Positions 1 to 7,797 of a DNA stretch of 64,000 bases are shown here, piece after piece. The notes under the pieces were generated by a model. That model did no database searches. It saw only the letters and a program-made list of their open reading frames with translations, and was not told the DNA's origin. A program made the position numbers and the translations under genes. This DNA is from Pedobacter kyungheensis. Lineage in GTDB: Bacteria; Bacteroidota; Bacteroidia; Sphingobacteriales; Sphingobacteriaceae. The DNA lies in contig NZ_JSYN01000021.1 in NCBI RefSeq assembly GCF_000812965.1, forward strand, positions 1-64,000, written 5' to 3'. Positions within the stretch are counted from its first letter, which is position 1. Each line of letters begins with the position of its first letter.

Positions 1-15
1 TATAACAGGTTAAGT

Positions 16-1107
16 TCATAATTGAAGAGTTAAGGTAAGTTCATAAAAATCTCCGGGGTCATCGATTTTCAGCTGGTAGCCACTTCTATAAAATGCATCC
101 AGGCGCAGCCGGATGTTTTGTAGGCCCACTGCTTTCCGTATGCGGGGATGTTCGTTCTTTGATTTTTTTAAGTTCCGGCTGTAAAAAGTTAACAATCCGT
201 TCTCGTCTACTGTCAATTTCAGGACGGCGGGTGAATTAACTTCTGTCAGGTTCCCATGCTTGAACACGTTTTCAGTCAGCGTAAGCAGGATAAGGGGGAT
301 TATTTTATAGCTAGCGAAATCACCAGCCCTCTGCAAATTAAGATGTAAGGGTTCTTTGAACCGGTAGCGGTTGATCGCGATGAGGTTATCGATCTGTTCT
401 ACTTCTCTACCTAGTTTAATCTTTCCATCTTGATCTGCTTCTTCCAGACTAAACCGCATGATCTCGGACAATAGCCAGATACACTGTGCAGCATCATCGG
501 AATATTTTTGTGTGCTGTTGTAAACAAAATTGAGCGCATTGAAAAGCATGTGCGGGTTAATCTGTTGTTGGAGGTATGCATTTCTAGACTTGGACAGTTG
601 GGCTTCTAACGCTGCGTTATTTTTTTCAACTATCAATTGTCGTTTTTCAGCTTCTAATGCTTTCCTTTTATACTGAGTAACATATTTCGCTGAACAATAA
701 AATATGGCCAACAAGGTGAAATATACTGCGCGAGTCAGATTCCGTGGAAGAAACTGTTTGATATATATATAAGGATCGTTTGTGGCAGGTTGGGGATTTC
801 CCAATAAGTGATCGGCAATAGCTTTAATAATCAGGAAAAAAATAAGTAGAGCAAAATATGCTGCTACACCTTTGAAGTAATTAACCCTCGTGCCTTCTAG
901 TGTATAACTTAATAGGTTAAGGCAGGCATAAAACAGCGTAATATTTATCGCATAATAGACAATGTATATCAGAGGCCCTTCCAGGGATCCGATATGATAG
1001 TACACAGCCAATAACTCATACACTATAAAAAGTATCCAGAATGAGGTTTGGATTACGACTGCTTTTATAGTTTGCTCGGTGAATTTTAAACTTATCAAAT
1101 TTATCAT
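16..1107 (-). CDS. LytS/YehU-type sensor histidine kinase
   Basis: Membrane sensor kinase of the His_kinase (PF06580) class, which normally phosphorylates a LytTR response regulator. Several hydrophobic segments fill the N-terminal half, followed by a short coiled coil. The phospho-acceptor motif is QQINPHMLFNALN (His about residue 186 from the chosen start). The N-box is LTENVFKHGN, and a degenerate HATPase end follows. I chose the ATG at 1107 because the residues after it (MINLISLKFTEQ) resemble the usual start of these kinases. An in-frame ATG at 1236 would add 43 hydrophobic residues and overlap a small divergent ORF at 1202. The partner regulator would lie just beyond the left edge of the window. 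Family assignment is firm; the ligand is unknown. Confidence 0.85.
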   Translation of the reverse strand: MINLISLKFTEQTIKAVVIQTSFWILFIVYELLAVYYHIGSLEGPLIYIVYYAINITLFYACLNLLSYTLEGTRVNYFKGVAAYFALLIFFLIIKAIADHLLGNPQPATNDPYIYIKQFLPRNLTRAVYFTLLAIFYCSAKYVTQYKRKALEAEKRQLIVEKNNAALEAQLSKSRNAYLQQQINPHMLFNALNFVYNSTQKYSDDAAQCIWLLSEIMRFSLEEADQDGKIKLGREVEQIDNLIAINRYRFKEPLHLNLQRAGDFASYKIIPLILLTLTENVFKHGNLTEVNSPAVLKLTVDENGLLTFYSRNLKKSKNEHPRIRKAVGLQNIRLRLDAFYRSGYQLKIDDPGDFYELTLTLQL

Positions 1108-1201
1108 GAGAATTAGTGTTTTACACACAAACTCGCTCGAATCTGTAATATAATTTATAAATAAAACATAGACTATTAAATTACTATTAAAAATTAAAAT
1201 T

Positions 1202-1348
1202 ATGATGAAAACAAGCAAACTCCCAGCAAAAAGCAAGCAATTATTTGCGGACTATGAATCTTCGAGAAAGGTTGGTAAGCGATTGGAAACAGATCCCACA
1301 ACGGTGACAAATACAATCATTTCTAGTACTCATATTTTCAACCAGTAA
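1202..1348 (+). CDS. possible 48-aa peptide
   Basis: Small ORF starting with two Met codons and ending in TAA, divergent from the kinase gene. The N-terminal half is basic and Lys/Ser-rich; the C-terminal half is rich in Thr, Ser and Ile and has no Cys. There is no signal peptide and I recognise no family. Its position (divergent from a sensor kinase, 39 bp before the next gene) would suit a peptide or leader, but nothing proves translation. Confidence 0.25.
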   Translation: MMKTSKLPAKSKQLFADYESSRKVGKRLETDPTTVTNTIISSTHIFNQ

Positions 1349-1387
1349 GTAGAACCTGAGAATAATGCACCAGTAGAATATTTTACT

Positions 1388-2536
1388 ATGCTTAAGAATG
1401 AACTGAAGGATATAGAAGAAATATTATTTGAACAGAAATATTCAGACAGCAATAGAATAGTTCAGATTGATATTGAAAAATGCTTTAGTCAAATTCATAG
1501 GGCATGGGAAAAGGTTATATTTTCCGATATACCAGAAAATAGTCTGGTGCGTTATTTTCATTATCACCTCGAGGTGATCACAAATATTTCTGATAACTTA
1601 TATAGGTTAGAGATAGACGAAAAACTTATAGTTCCGCAAAGTAAGCTTTTAGAGCTTATAGACCATCTGCGAAAATATTACTCAAACTATTTCAATGAAA
1701 ACGTATTGGCACCTTTAATGTATCATCAAAGGTTAATGTGCCAACTTTCCAACAGTATCAGTTATATCCGGCAAAGACTGCAGGAAAGCAACCTGAATGC
1801 TTCTCTAATTACCTGTCTCGTAAAATGGTTCGCTTTGATGTCTGAAGATACTGATATAATAAAATTTAATTTTTGCTCGCTGCATTATTTCGAATATGTT
1901 GTTAATCGATTATCTTCAATTGATTACGATTCAGAAGACGCAGAGAGATCACTTGTTTCTCTGCTTGTTCGTTCAAATTTTAATAATCTTACTTTTCTTG
2001 TTTACTACCAAGATTATGTGGGGATTGCAATTGGCGATTTGAAAGACAGTCACGAGAAACTCAGGTATTTGGTTGAGCAGAAAGCAGAAGTTTTGTCAGT
2101 TCCTGAAGTGAAAAACAAAGGTTACGATCCCTCATGGCCTTCCATAAAAACAATGATAACGGATTGGTTGCAGGAAGAGATTTTGCTGACTAAAAAATCT
2201 GCATATAATAAAAATGAAGTGGCGGTGCTCAAGATACCACTTGAAATGTCAGTCGCTCACCTTTCCTGCCTGATTCGGTTACTCTACGAAGAAAGTGTTT
2301 TCGCCACGCAGAACCTCCAGTTCATTTTCAAAGGTTTTGCCGGTTATTTTCAAAGCAAAAGACAAGTCATAATTTCGCCCGGAAGCTTGAGCAAAGAATT
2401 CTACAGTATTGATCAGCATACTGCTGCACGTGTGCGGGATCTGTTACAGCGCATGATCCAGCGGATCAACCGAAATTTTTTTCCTATGGTCTTTGCAATA
2501 AATGCAACAGTCCTTTCTTATCTAAGTACGCGCTGA
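1388..2536 (+). CDS. hypothetical protein, predicted helical
   Basis: 382 residues, no signal peptide or membrane segment, with a predicted all-helical composition. I do not recognise a named domain. The C-terminal third (LKIPLEMSVAHLSCLIRLLY, then a stretch with SPGSLSKEFY and a basic end) has the hydrophobic pattern seen at the end of RteC-like regulators of Bacteroidota mobile elements, but this is weak similarity judged by eye. The last 53 bp overlap the convergent alpha-CTD-like gene. Likely an ICE accessory or regulatory protein; function unknown. Confidence 0.6.
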   Translation: MLKNELKDIEEILFEQKYSDSNRIVQIDIEKCFSQIHRAWEKVIFSDIPENSLVRYFHYHLEVITNISDNLYRLEIDEKLIVPQSKLLELIDHLRKYYSNYFNENVLAPLMYHQRLMCQLSNSISYIRQRLQESNLNASLITCLVKWFALMSEDTDIIKFNFCSLHYFEYVVNRLSSIDYDSEDAERSLVSLLVRSNFNNLTFLVYYQDYVGIAIGDLKDSHEKLRYLVEQKAEVLSVPEVKNKGYDPSWPSIKTMITDWLQEEILLTKKSAYNKNEVAVLKIPLEMSVAHLSCLIRLLYEESVFATQNLQFIFKGFAGYFQSKRQVIISPGSLSKEFYSIDQHTAARVRDLLQRMIQRINRNFFPMVFAINATVLSYLSTR

Positions 2537-2705
2537 GTTCGCCCAACCAGCTGTAATTAAATCCTTTTTTATTTATCAGTTGTTCAGGCAGAACAGATGT
2601 GATGTCGTTTAGCGTGCTGACATTCATGGTATCACAAGCCCTGCGAAAATTCGAACTAAAACCAAGTTTTTCGATCGGGATATCTAGTATGTCCTCCTTT
2701 TCCAT
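2484..2705 (-). CDS. stand-alone RNA polymerase alpha-CTD-like small protein
   Basis: 73 residues resembling the C-terminal domain of the RNA polymerase alpha subunit. It opens with IEKLGFSS (compare the LGLS-type start of alpha-CTD), has a helix with NVSTLNDI matching the 'gI.tigdL' segment, then a helix-hairpin-helix-like end with LGELSAYLDKKGL. The rest of alpha is absent. Such isolated domains could bind UP-element DNA or regulators. It converges on the 3' end of the upstream gene and diverges from the XRE gene, so it may act with that regulator (inference). Similarity to alpha-CTD is plausible, not proven. Confidence 0.55.
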   Translation of the reverse strand: MEKEDILDIPIEKLGFSSNFRRACDTMNVSTLNDITSVLPEQLINKKGFNYSWLGELSAYLDKKGLLHLLQRP

Positions 2706-2822
2706 ATTTTATTGGTATTTGAAACATAATAAAGATACAATTTTGTTTCTTATAAGATGTATCTAATATGATGTTTCTTTTTAGAAGTACCTTTGGCGCA
2801 TCATTTTGGTTTACTTTATCCT

Positions 2823-3067
2823 ATGAGTAGAGCCAAAAACGATCAGAACAGCGAGAATATAAAGCAGGTTTTAAAATTGGTTGGCGAACGGATTCGTTTC
2901 CTTAGGGAAGCTAAAGGGGAACGCAACTATGAAAAATTTGCCCCTATGAGTAGAGCCAAAAACGATCAGAACAGCGAGCATATAAAGCAGGTTTTAAAAT
3001 TGGTTGGCGAACGGATTCGTTCCCTTAGGGAAGCTAAAGGGGAGCGCAACTATGAAAAATTTGCTTT
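2823..3067 (+). repeat. 123-bp in-frame tandem duplication
   Basis: Two adjacent copies with a 123-bp (41-codon) period, the first starting at the ATG at 2823 and the second at the ATG at 2946. By eye they differ at about three positions (gagAat/gagCat, cgtTtc/cgtTcc, gggAac/gggAgc-type changes). The near identity points to a recent duplication inside the XRE gene. Confidence 0.9.
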
Positions 3068-3212
3068 TAAACATGACCTTAACCGCACGCAGCTTTGGAG
3101 GTATGAGAATGGGGAGGATTTGAATTTTTCGTCGTTGCTCAAGGTATTATCGGCATTGGATATTAGCCTTGCGGAATTTTTCAGCGAGGGGTTCGATCAA
3201 CCAACTAAGTGA
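2823..3212 (+). CDS. XRE-family helix-turn-helix regulator with internal duplication
   Basis: DNA-binding protein with a Cro/C1-type HTH in the C-terminal part (RTQLWRYENGEDLNFSSLLK, then LSALDISLAEFF). The N-terminal 41 residues are duplicated in tandem. Residues 1-41 and 42-82 both begin MSRAKNDQNSE and end GERNYEKFA, and the DNA copies differ at only about three bases. Only the second copy is joined to a full HTH. Either ATG (2823 or 2946) could be the true start; starting at 2946 gives a normal-length regulator of 88 residues. A TTG at 2793 is less likely. It diverges from the alpha-CTD-like gene. Confidence 0.7.
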   Translation: MSRAKNDQNSENIKQVLKLVGERIRFLREAKGERNYEKFAPMSRAKNDQNSEHIKQVLKLVGERIRSLREAKGERNYEKFAFKHDLNRTQLWRYENGEDLNFSSLLKVLSALDISLAEFFSEGFDQPTK

Positions 3213-3385
3213 TCGCAGAATGATACATTGACCCGTGATGGAAAATGAGGCCACCTTGCGCATTGACAAGAGTTTTATAAAAAACATTTGAGAAAAAGTT
3301 AAAGAAGCTAATAAAGGTTCGTCTTCAGCATGAAATTTGCCGCCTTCTACCACCTAGATGGGCTTATCGAAACTGCTTAGATTGA

Positions 3386-3441
3386 CCGAGAGGCCAATCA
3401 GTGTATCAGGTAAAGTAATGTCATATGCTTTTGCCTCTCGG
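3386..3441. other. 9-bp inverted repeat in the 3.2-3.5 kb gap
   Basis: CCGAGAGGC (3386-3394) and GCCTCTCGG (3433-3441) are perfect reverse complements 38 bp apart. They lie between the XRE gene and the small membrane protein gene. On the minus strand an open frame of about 55 codons without a good start runs through here, which may be a gene remnant. No function assigned. Confidence 0.35.
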
Positions 3442-3474
3442 TTAATTTTCCTTAAGTCTTTGTTATAACGGGTG

Positions 3475-3801
3475 TTAGCCAGCTTTTGGGTAATAAGGTA
3501 GCTTGAATCTTTCAAAATGCCTTATCATCTGCCACCATTCCCAAAACCTCCACGGTTTTAGTGTGAATGTTCTAAACAATGTCTTGTGAGGATTATCTGG
3601 ATTTTTAAGTTTGAAACTTTCAAACTTAGATTTAGCTACATCGAAATCTTGTGTAGGTCCTCCCTGTTCTGAAAATTGAAAACTTCCATCTTTGTTTTGA
3701 TAGTGATAATTTTCCTGCAGAAAATATGTAATTGGTGGTAAATTGCTGATAAAAACGATTGAGGCAATTACCAATATAAGTGTTTTAATCTTTCTTTTCA
3801 T
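3475..3801 (-). CDS. small membrane-anchored hypothetical protein
   Basis: 108 residues with a basic N-terminus and one hydrophobic segment (IKTLILVIASIVFISNLPP), so probably a signal anchor with a soluble C-terminal part. The ATG at 3801 is 1 bp after the stop of the upstream lipoprotein gene, which decides the start and implies translational coupling. No family is recognised. Because it is coupled to a lipoprotein with a papain-like domain, an immunity or partner role is possible (inference only). Confidence 0.6.
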   Translation of the reverse strand: MKRKIKTLILVIASIVFISNLPPITYFLQENYHYQNKDGSFQFSEQGGPTQDFDVAKSKFESFKLKNPDNPHKTLFRTFTLKPWRFWEWWQMIRHFERFKLPYYPKAG

Positions 3802-3802
3802 T

Positions 3803-5212
3803 TCATTGAATTTTACATGGTCCGTGACTTTCTGGTATTTTTCCGCCAGCCTCATTAATATCTAAATTAGGGTTTTTCGCTTTTTGTTCCCGCAAAGCAC
3901 TCGCCATTCCCGCTGGCGTTTTGGCATAACCGGCGCCACCAGGTCCCCCAAGTCCAATTTGCGTGGTGGGGTCTGGTATTGGGATTCCCCCTGCCTGCCC
4001 AGCCGAATAAACGAATGCTGAGCAATTATAGTCCGTAAAGTGATAATTTTTTGGCGGGTTACTTATAAAATCGATAACTTTTTGAAAGTTTTCACCCGTT
4101 ACATAATATGTCGACGAGATATTATAGGCATCAAAACCATTATCTATTATTTGCGACCTTGATGATAGCTTGTCCAGTCCAACTCCGGTTGGATAGAAGC
4201 CAACAGTTTGTGTAATGCTGTTTTCGCCACTGGTTTTGGTCAATGATATGGCGACGTGTCCAAAACTATTAGCGCCAACATTAAATGAGGTTCCAGGCTG
4301 GGGTTCTACGACGTAAACCCTTACAACGAAGGCTGCATTGGGATTGGGTATTTGTGAAAAACATTCCATCATTTCCCTGGGGTTGACCGTGTTATTGTTT
4401 TCGCCAGGTAGATTGGATGGAGGGGGCGGTGATGGTGGGGAGGCACTACCACCTCCTCCGCCTCCCTGTTGCGGTTCAGGGCTTCCACCACCGATGCCAT
4501 CATAATATCCTCCTCCGCTGCCACCGTCATCAATAAAGCTGGTGGAGCAAACTTGGGTGGAGTGGACGGTAAAATCTCCTTCTGCATCAATATAGAAATC
4601 CTGTACCCATACGCAGGTTTCCACAGCCCGAAGCATAAGTTTTCCCTGAGCTCCGCGAAAGTGGGTTACATCCAGTAGTTTTTGGTTTGCATTTTGGTTG
4701 AGATCCTTTTGGGCAATTTGCCTGATTAGTCCAACGGGCTTACCACTGCTATATAGCCGGCCGCCAGTCAGGTTATAGTTGAGGTCATATTCAAATACCC
4801 TTCCGGTGAAATCGGATGCGCTTATTTTTCTTTTCGTTTGCAGGTAAATGGCCTCTGGAATAATTTCCAATATCTTTGCAGCGATCTTCTGGCGGTTTTT
4901 ATCCCTTAATATTACCAGTTCCCGGTATCCTTGTTTGTAACCCTGGTAAGTAGGTTGCTCGTTCAGCAGGATCGTCCACTTGTTTCCGCTTCCGGTGCTG
5001 TTATTTCTAGCTCGTGTCCAGTCGATACTGATTTTGCTTAGGACCTTAGCGCTATCTGGTTCGATCTGATCGATGTAACCTTTGGCGTCTTCGAGGCTTA
5101 ATGAAGCTTGTTGTACTGGCTTTTCTTCCGCAAGGTCGCTGTTGATAGGTTCTTTATGACATGCTGACAACAAGAAAATAATCACTGTTGTAAGTTTAAA
5201 CTTTGTATTCAT
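3803..5212 (-). CDS. lipoprotein with C-terminal permuted papain-like domain
   Basis: 469 residues. The ATG at 5212 gives a clean lipoprotein signal (MNTKFKLTT..., lipobox LLSAC); upstream in-frame codons would bury it. The N-terminal half is a Bacteroidota lipoprotein region. A Gly/Pro-rich linker follows (about residues 230-275: long Gly and Pro runs). The C-terminal 160 residues contain SFGHVAISL and later DYNCSAFVYSAGQAGG, that is, a His preceding a Cys, the order seen in circularly permuted NlpC/P60 (LRAT/YiiX-like) hydrolases. It is probably a surface lipoprotein hydrolase or toxin-like effector. It lies 12 bp after the crp-family gene and 1 bp before a small membrane protein, so the three form one operon. 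The catalytic assignment is inference. Confidence 0.65.
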   Translation of the reverse strand: MNTKFKLTTVIIFLLSACHKEPINSDLAEEKPVQQASLSLEDAKGYIDQIEPDSAKVLSKISIDWTRARNNSTGSGNKWTILLNEQPTYQGYKQGYRELVILRDKNRQKIAAKILEIIPEAIYLQTKRKISASDFTGRVFEYDLNYNLTGGRLYSSGKPVGLIRQIAQKDLNQNANQKLLDVTHFRGAQGKLMLRAVETCVWVQDFYIDAEGDFTVHSTQVCSTSFIDDGGSGGGYYDGIGGGSPEPQQGGGGGGSASPPSPPPPSNLPGENNNTVNPREMMECFSQIPNPNAAFVVRVYVVEPQPGTSFNVGANSFGHVAISLTKTSGENSITQTVGFYPTGVGLDKLSSRSQIIDNGFDAYNISSTYYVTGENFQKVIDFISNPPKNYHFTDYNCSAFVYSAGQAGGIPIPDPTTQIGLGGPGGAGYAKTPAGMASALREQKAKNPNLDINEAGGKIPESHGPCKIQ

Positions 5213-5223
5213 GAGGTTAATTT

Positions 5224-5865
5224 TTAAATGGAAAGCGGAGCTGTTTTTTTGGCATTTTGTGTCTGGTGACACATTTTTAGTTTCTTACGCCTGATCCGGC
5301 TTAAAGTTTCCCGGCTGATTCCAAGGTACGAGGCAATATTGGTTTGACTGGTCTGCTGTTCGATATCTGGGTATTGTTCGAGTAATTTTTCATAGCGCAG
5401 CGTTGGTGTTTGAGTACGCAGGAAAATCGCCCGTTCCTCGCTCATGATGTAATACTTTTGGGTGACAATCCTGCCCAACAGATTGCCTTGTGGGAAATCC
5501 GCGTAATAGGCGTTAAGTTGCTGCCAGCTGATCGATTGCAATTTACAGTCCTGAAGTACTTCTATGTATTCATAAGCAGGTTTCTGGGTGAAAAAACTGT
5601 ATACCGAGATCATCAGGTCTCCCTTCCCCATAAACCACGTGGTGCACTCTTTGCCAAGCTCGTCGATGAAAAAAGCGCGTAGGAAACCGTTGCGGATAAA
5701 ATACAATCTTCTGGAAATTTCGCCGGGTTTGAGCAGGAGGTGTTTATGGCTGAAACACTCGGTGACTACCTCTTCATTTACTCTTTTTTGCAGGGGGGCA
5801 GGAAGTGGTGCGATGAAGCTCAGCGTTTCCAATAAATCGGCTTCTTGGGGAGCTTGTTTTTGCAT
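5224..5865 (-). CDS. Crp/Fnr-family transcription regulator
   Basis: 213 residues. The cyclic-nucleotide-binding-like beta roll covers about residues 20-130 (LLLKPGEISRRLYFIRNGFLR, FMGKGDLMISVYSF). The helix-turn-helix near the end is TNIASYLGISRETLSRIRRKKL. It belongs to the Bacteroidota Crp-like group that usually lacks key cAMP contacts. It heads an operon with the lipoprotein and the small membrane protein, and diverges from rteC. A near-perfect dyad (GATTGTG/CACAAATC) sits just upstream of the start. A fragment of a paralogue lies at 7.5 kb. Confidence 0.9.
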   Translation of the reverse strand: MQKQAPQEADLLETLSFIAPLPAPLQKRVNEEVVTECFSHKHLLLKPGEISRRLYFIRNGFLRAFFIDELGKECTTWFMGKGDLMISVYSFFTQKPAYEYIEVLQDCKLQSISWQQLNAYYADFPQGNLLGRIVTQKYYIMSEERAIFLRTQTPTLRYEKLLEQYPDIEQQTSQTNIASYLGISRETLSRIRRKKLKMCHQTQNAKKTAPLSI

Positions 5866-5875
5866 AGGTTGTCGA

Positions 5876-5891
5876 TTGTGTCACAAATCAA
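5876..5891. promoter_or_regulatory. candidate Crp-type operator
   Basis: Dyad GATTGTG-t-CACAAATC immediately upstream of the Crp/Fnr gene start. The half-sites TGTG/CACA are typical of Crp-family binding sites. A diverged version occurs at about 7512-7527 in the paralogue fragment, which supports a conserved element. Autoregulation is inferred. Confidence 0.4.
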
Positions 5892-6340
5892 CTTTTCAGC
5901 GCCTTTACCTCATTAATATTGTCCTGTCGGAAGGATATAGGTTTTAAACGGGATTTACTTGCTTTTGTTATATGCTACCTGTTAATAGACTACTTTTTTA
6001 GCTATCGGATTGATTGCTGTTCAAATTGTTAACCTAAAATATACGATGATGTGCGTAGAAAAACTATCGGAAAAAATTTTATGCCACGGTTTTGTGCAAG
6101 GTCAGGGCAATGCATTCAATTGTAGATTTAGCGGAGAAATTACGGACGGACGGGCAACGCTTCGGACAGTCCTGGTCTGGTTTAGTATCGGCTTTACCGG
6201 GAATGGTTTTCCCGCAAAAAAACAAGGATTTATTTTACCTAACATGCCTATGAAGATACTGCTACTTTTTTATTACCCCGGTGTGCAATTGTGGCCAGTT
6301 AACGGGCAGGGGTGATTTTTACTTAATCTACTCTATTGTT
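5892..6340. other. 449-bp gap between the crp-like gene and rteC
   Basis: Contains the divergent control region. An open frame of about 100 codons (6010-6315) has unlikely composition and no family resemblance, so I leave it out. A small hairpin occurs near 6198-6215 (CGGGAA...TTCCCG). No other feature is seen. Confidence 0.4.
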
Positions 6341-7219
6341 ATGCGTAAGAATACGTTTAAAGTTTTGCTGCGTGAGGTGCGTGGCAGGTTAAAGTTGATC
6401 TCTGGCAGGGATATTTCTCTGGTAGAGAAGTTTAGTGAGATGCTTGTAGAAATTTCCGGCTTTTTAAAGCAGGTGAAGGCTCAGGTATTGCTTGTGGGCT
6501 TTGAAACCGGTTTGGATGAGATGTACTTTTTCAAGTTTGAGAAGCCCGAGTTTTATGCATTGCAGGTGTATCATGTGGCTTTGTTTGGTTTGCTTCAGGG
6601 CAGGCCTGTAGGAGTTCCGGAACTCCTGCGTGCTTATTATCTGGATGAGCTGCGGTTTATTGAGCGGTTTTTTAAGCAGTATGCCTTTTTGTATGAGTAT
6701 TACCGGTCGGGGTTTACTGAAATGGATGAGCTACTTTTTGTGCGGGGTGTGGAGGTTGGTTTTCCGCTGATGCAGGAACTGCCGGTTCTGGATGCGGAGT
6801 TTGGGACTGCCGGGGATTATTTCTTTACCAAGTTTATGGCGTATGAGGATTTACGGGAATATATTTTAGGGGAGCTGGCTGCGCTGGATGGTGAGGTGAA
6901 GGCGAATGTTGTGGTAGCTGGTAAGGCCAGGTTTGAATGGGCAGGGGAGGTGATTAATCTGGTGGAGCTGGGATATGGGATCTGGCTGTCTGGTCAGCTT
7001 GGAGGTAAGGCGGGTTTGGGGGAAATCTTCTCCTGGCTGGAGGAGAGTTTTGGGGTGGATATTGGTATTCCGGCGAATAGGTTCCGGGAGATTAAGCGGA
7101 GGAAGCGCCTGAGCCGGACGCGCTTTATGGATTTCTGTAAGGATAGGCTGTTGGAATACATGGATGAAGATGATGCCTATCGTCCGGAATCTGGTTCCAG
7201 AAAGAATGATCTGAATTGA
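6341..7219 (+). CDS. rteC: RteC family protein (ICE excision/transfer regulator)
   Basis: 292 residues matching the RteC family known from CTnDOT, where RteC activates excision genes. Features: N-terminal helical part, mid-region FKFEKPEFYALQVYHVALF, and the C-terminal signature EWAGEVINLVELGYGIWLSG, then IFSWLEESFGVDIG and RFREIKRRKRLSRTRFMDF. The ATG at 6341 starts at MRKNTFKVLL; an in-frame ATG at 6281 would add an unlikely leader. The gene ends where a junction begins that is duplicated at 26.3 kb. No rteA/rteB pair is in the window; the Crp-like gene diverges from it. Confidence 0.85.
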   Translation: MRKNTFKVLLREVRGRLKLISGRDISLVEKFSEMLVEISGFLKQVKAQVLLVGFETGLDEMYFFKFEKPEFYALQVYHVALFGLLQGRPVGVPELLRAYYLDELRFIERFFKQYAFLYEYYRSGFTEMDELLFVRGVEVGFPLMQELPVLDAEFGTAGDYFFTKFMAYEDLREYILGELAALDGEVKANVVVAGKARFEWAGEVINLVELGYGIWLSGQLGGKAGLGEIFSWLEESFGVDIGIPANRFREIKRRKRLSRTRFMDFCKDRLLEYMDEDDAYRPESGSRKNDLN

Positions 7220-7290
7220 TTTTGACAACTTGCTCGAACGTATCTCTGATAGAATAATGAGGTTTTTGGTCCTTTAAACTTTTATCATCT

Positions 7291-7316
7291 TTCCCGATGC
7301 CATATGGCATCGGGAA
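7291..7316. promoter_or_regulatory. perfect 26-bp palindrome (hairpin)
   Basis: Each half is TTCCCGATGCCAT or its reverse complement, with no spacer. It lies 72 bp after the rteC stop. The equivalent place in the second junction copy (about 26479-26501) keeps a hairpin of similar sequence using G-U pairs, upstream of the first tra gene. It may act as a terminator-like or leader RNA structure; there is no T-run. Confidence 0.5.
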
Positions 7317-7324
7317 TTGGTGTT

Positions 7325-7410
7325 ATGGTAAGAAAAAAAATCATTTCTATGGCAGTATTTGCCGGTTATAGTACTGGTTGGCGTTAGGGCTCGTGCCTAG
7401 GATGGATAAG
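7325..7410 (+). pseudogene. remnant of the first tra-operon gene (5' end)
   Basis: DNA here parallels 26519-26590, the start of the first tra gene: ATGGTAAGAAAAAAAATCAT versus ATGATGATAAAATCAT, then TTTCTATGG/TTTTTATGG, GTATTTGCCGGT/GTATGCCGGTAT and CTGGTTGGCG/CTGGCGCTGG. Here the frame stops after about 17 codons. Together with the rteC end it forms the left copy of a duplicated junction. Confidence 0.6.
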
Positions 7411-7472
7411 GTTTTCCTGGTTGACGGGTTTGTGCATAGGGCCTGGAAGAAGCAGGAAGAAACCAAGACGTG

Positions 7473-7569
7473 GAATAGGTCGGCTTCTTTTTCTTGTAAT
7501 TTTTGCATGGGTGATCGATTGTTTCACAGATCAACCTTTTCCAGAACTTTCACGCTATTGAAAAAAGTA
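7473..7569 (-). pseudogene. fragment of a Crp/Fnr-family gene (start and control region)
   Basis: Closely parallels 5831-5926, the beginning of the Crp/Fnr gene plus its upstream dyad: TCGGCTTCTT, TTTTTGCAT, GATTGT.TCACA.ATCAAC. On the minus strand it reads MQKLQEKEADLF before similarity fades (compare MQKQAPQEADLL). Only about 12 codons remain, so it is a remnant left by rearrangement. Confidence 0.6.
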
Positions 7570-7797
7570 CTCAAGGTTCATTAGAAAGTGCGGGCGATTT
7601 ACTTTACATACCAGAATTGTTGGTTGTGCCAGCAGTAAAATTACTTAGCTTTATAAGGGTGTAAATACTAAAAATCTGCATCGACTTTAAAAATCTCTTG
7701 GATGCTTTCTAAAATATTTTTGATACTTTAGTACAACAAATAGGCAGGACGATGTTAGTCCCATACATACGCTATATAAAACAATCATAAGGAACAA

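Noticed and set aside
6010..6315. Open frame of 101 codons upstream of rteC
   Set aside because: Unlikely residue composition, no family resemblance, overlaps the rteC leader; probably chance.
7378..7584. 68-codon plus-strand frame
   Set aside because: It crosses two gene remnants and codes for nothing recognisable.
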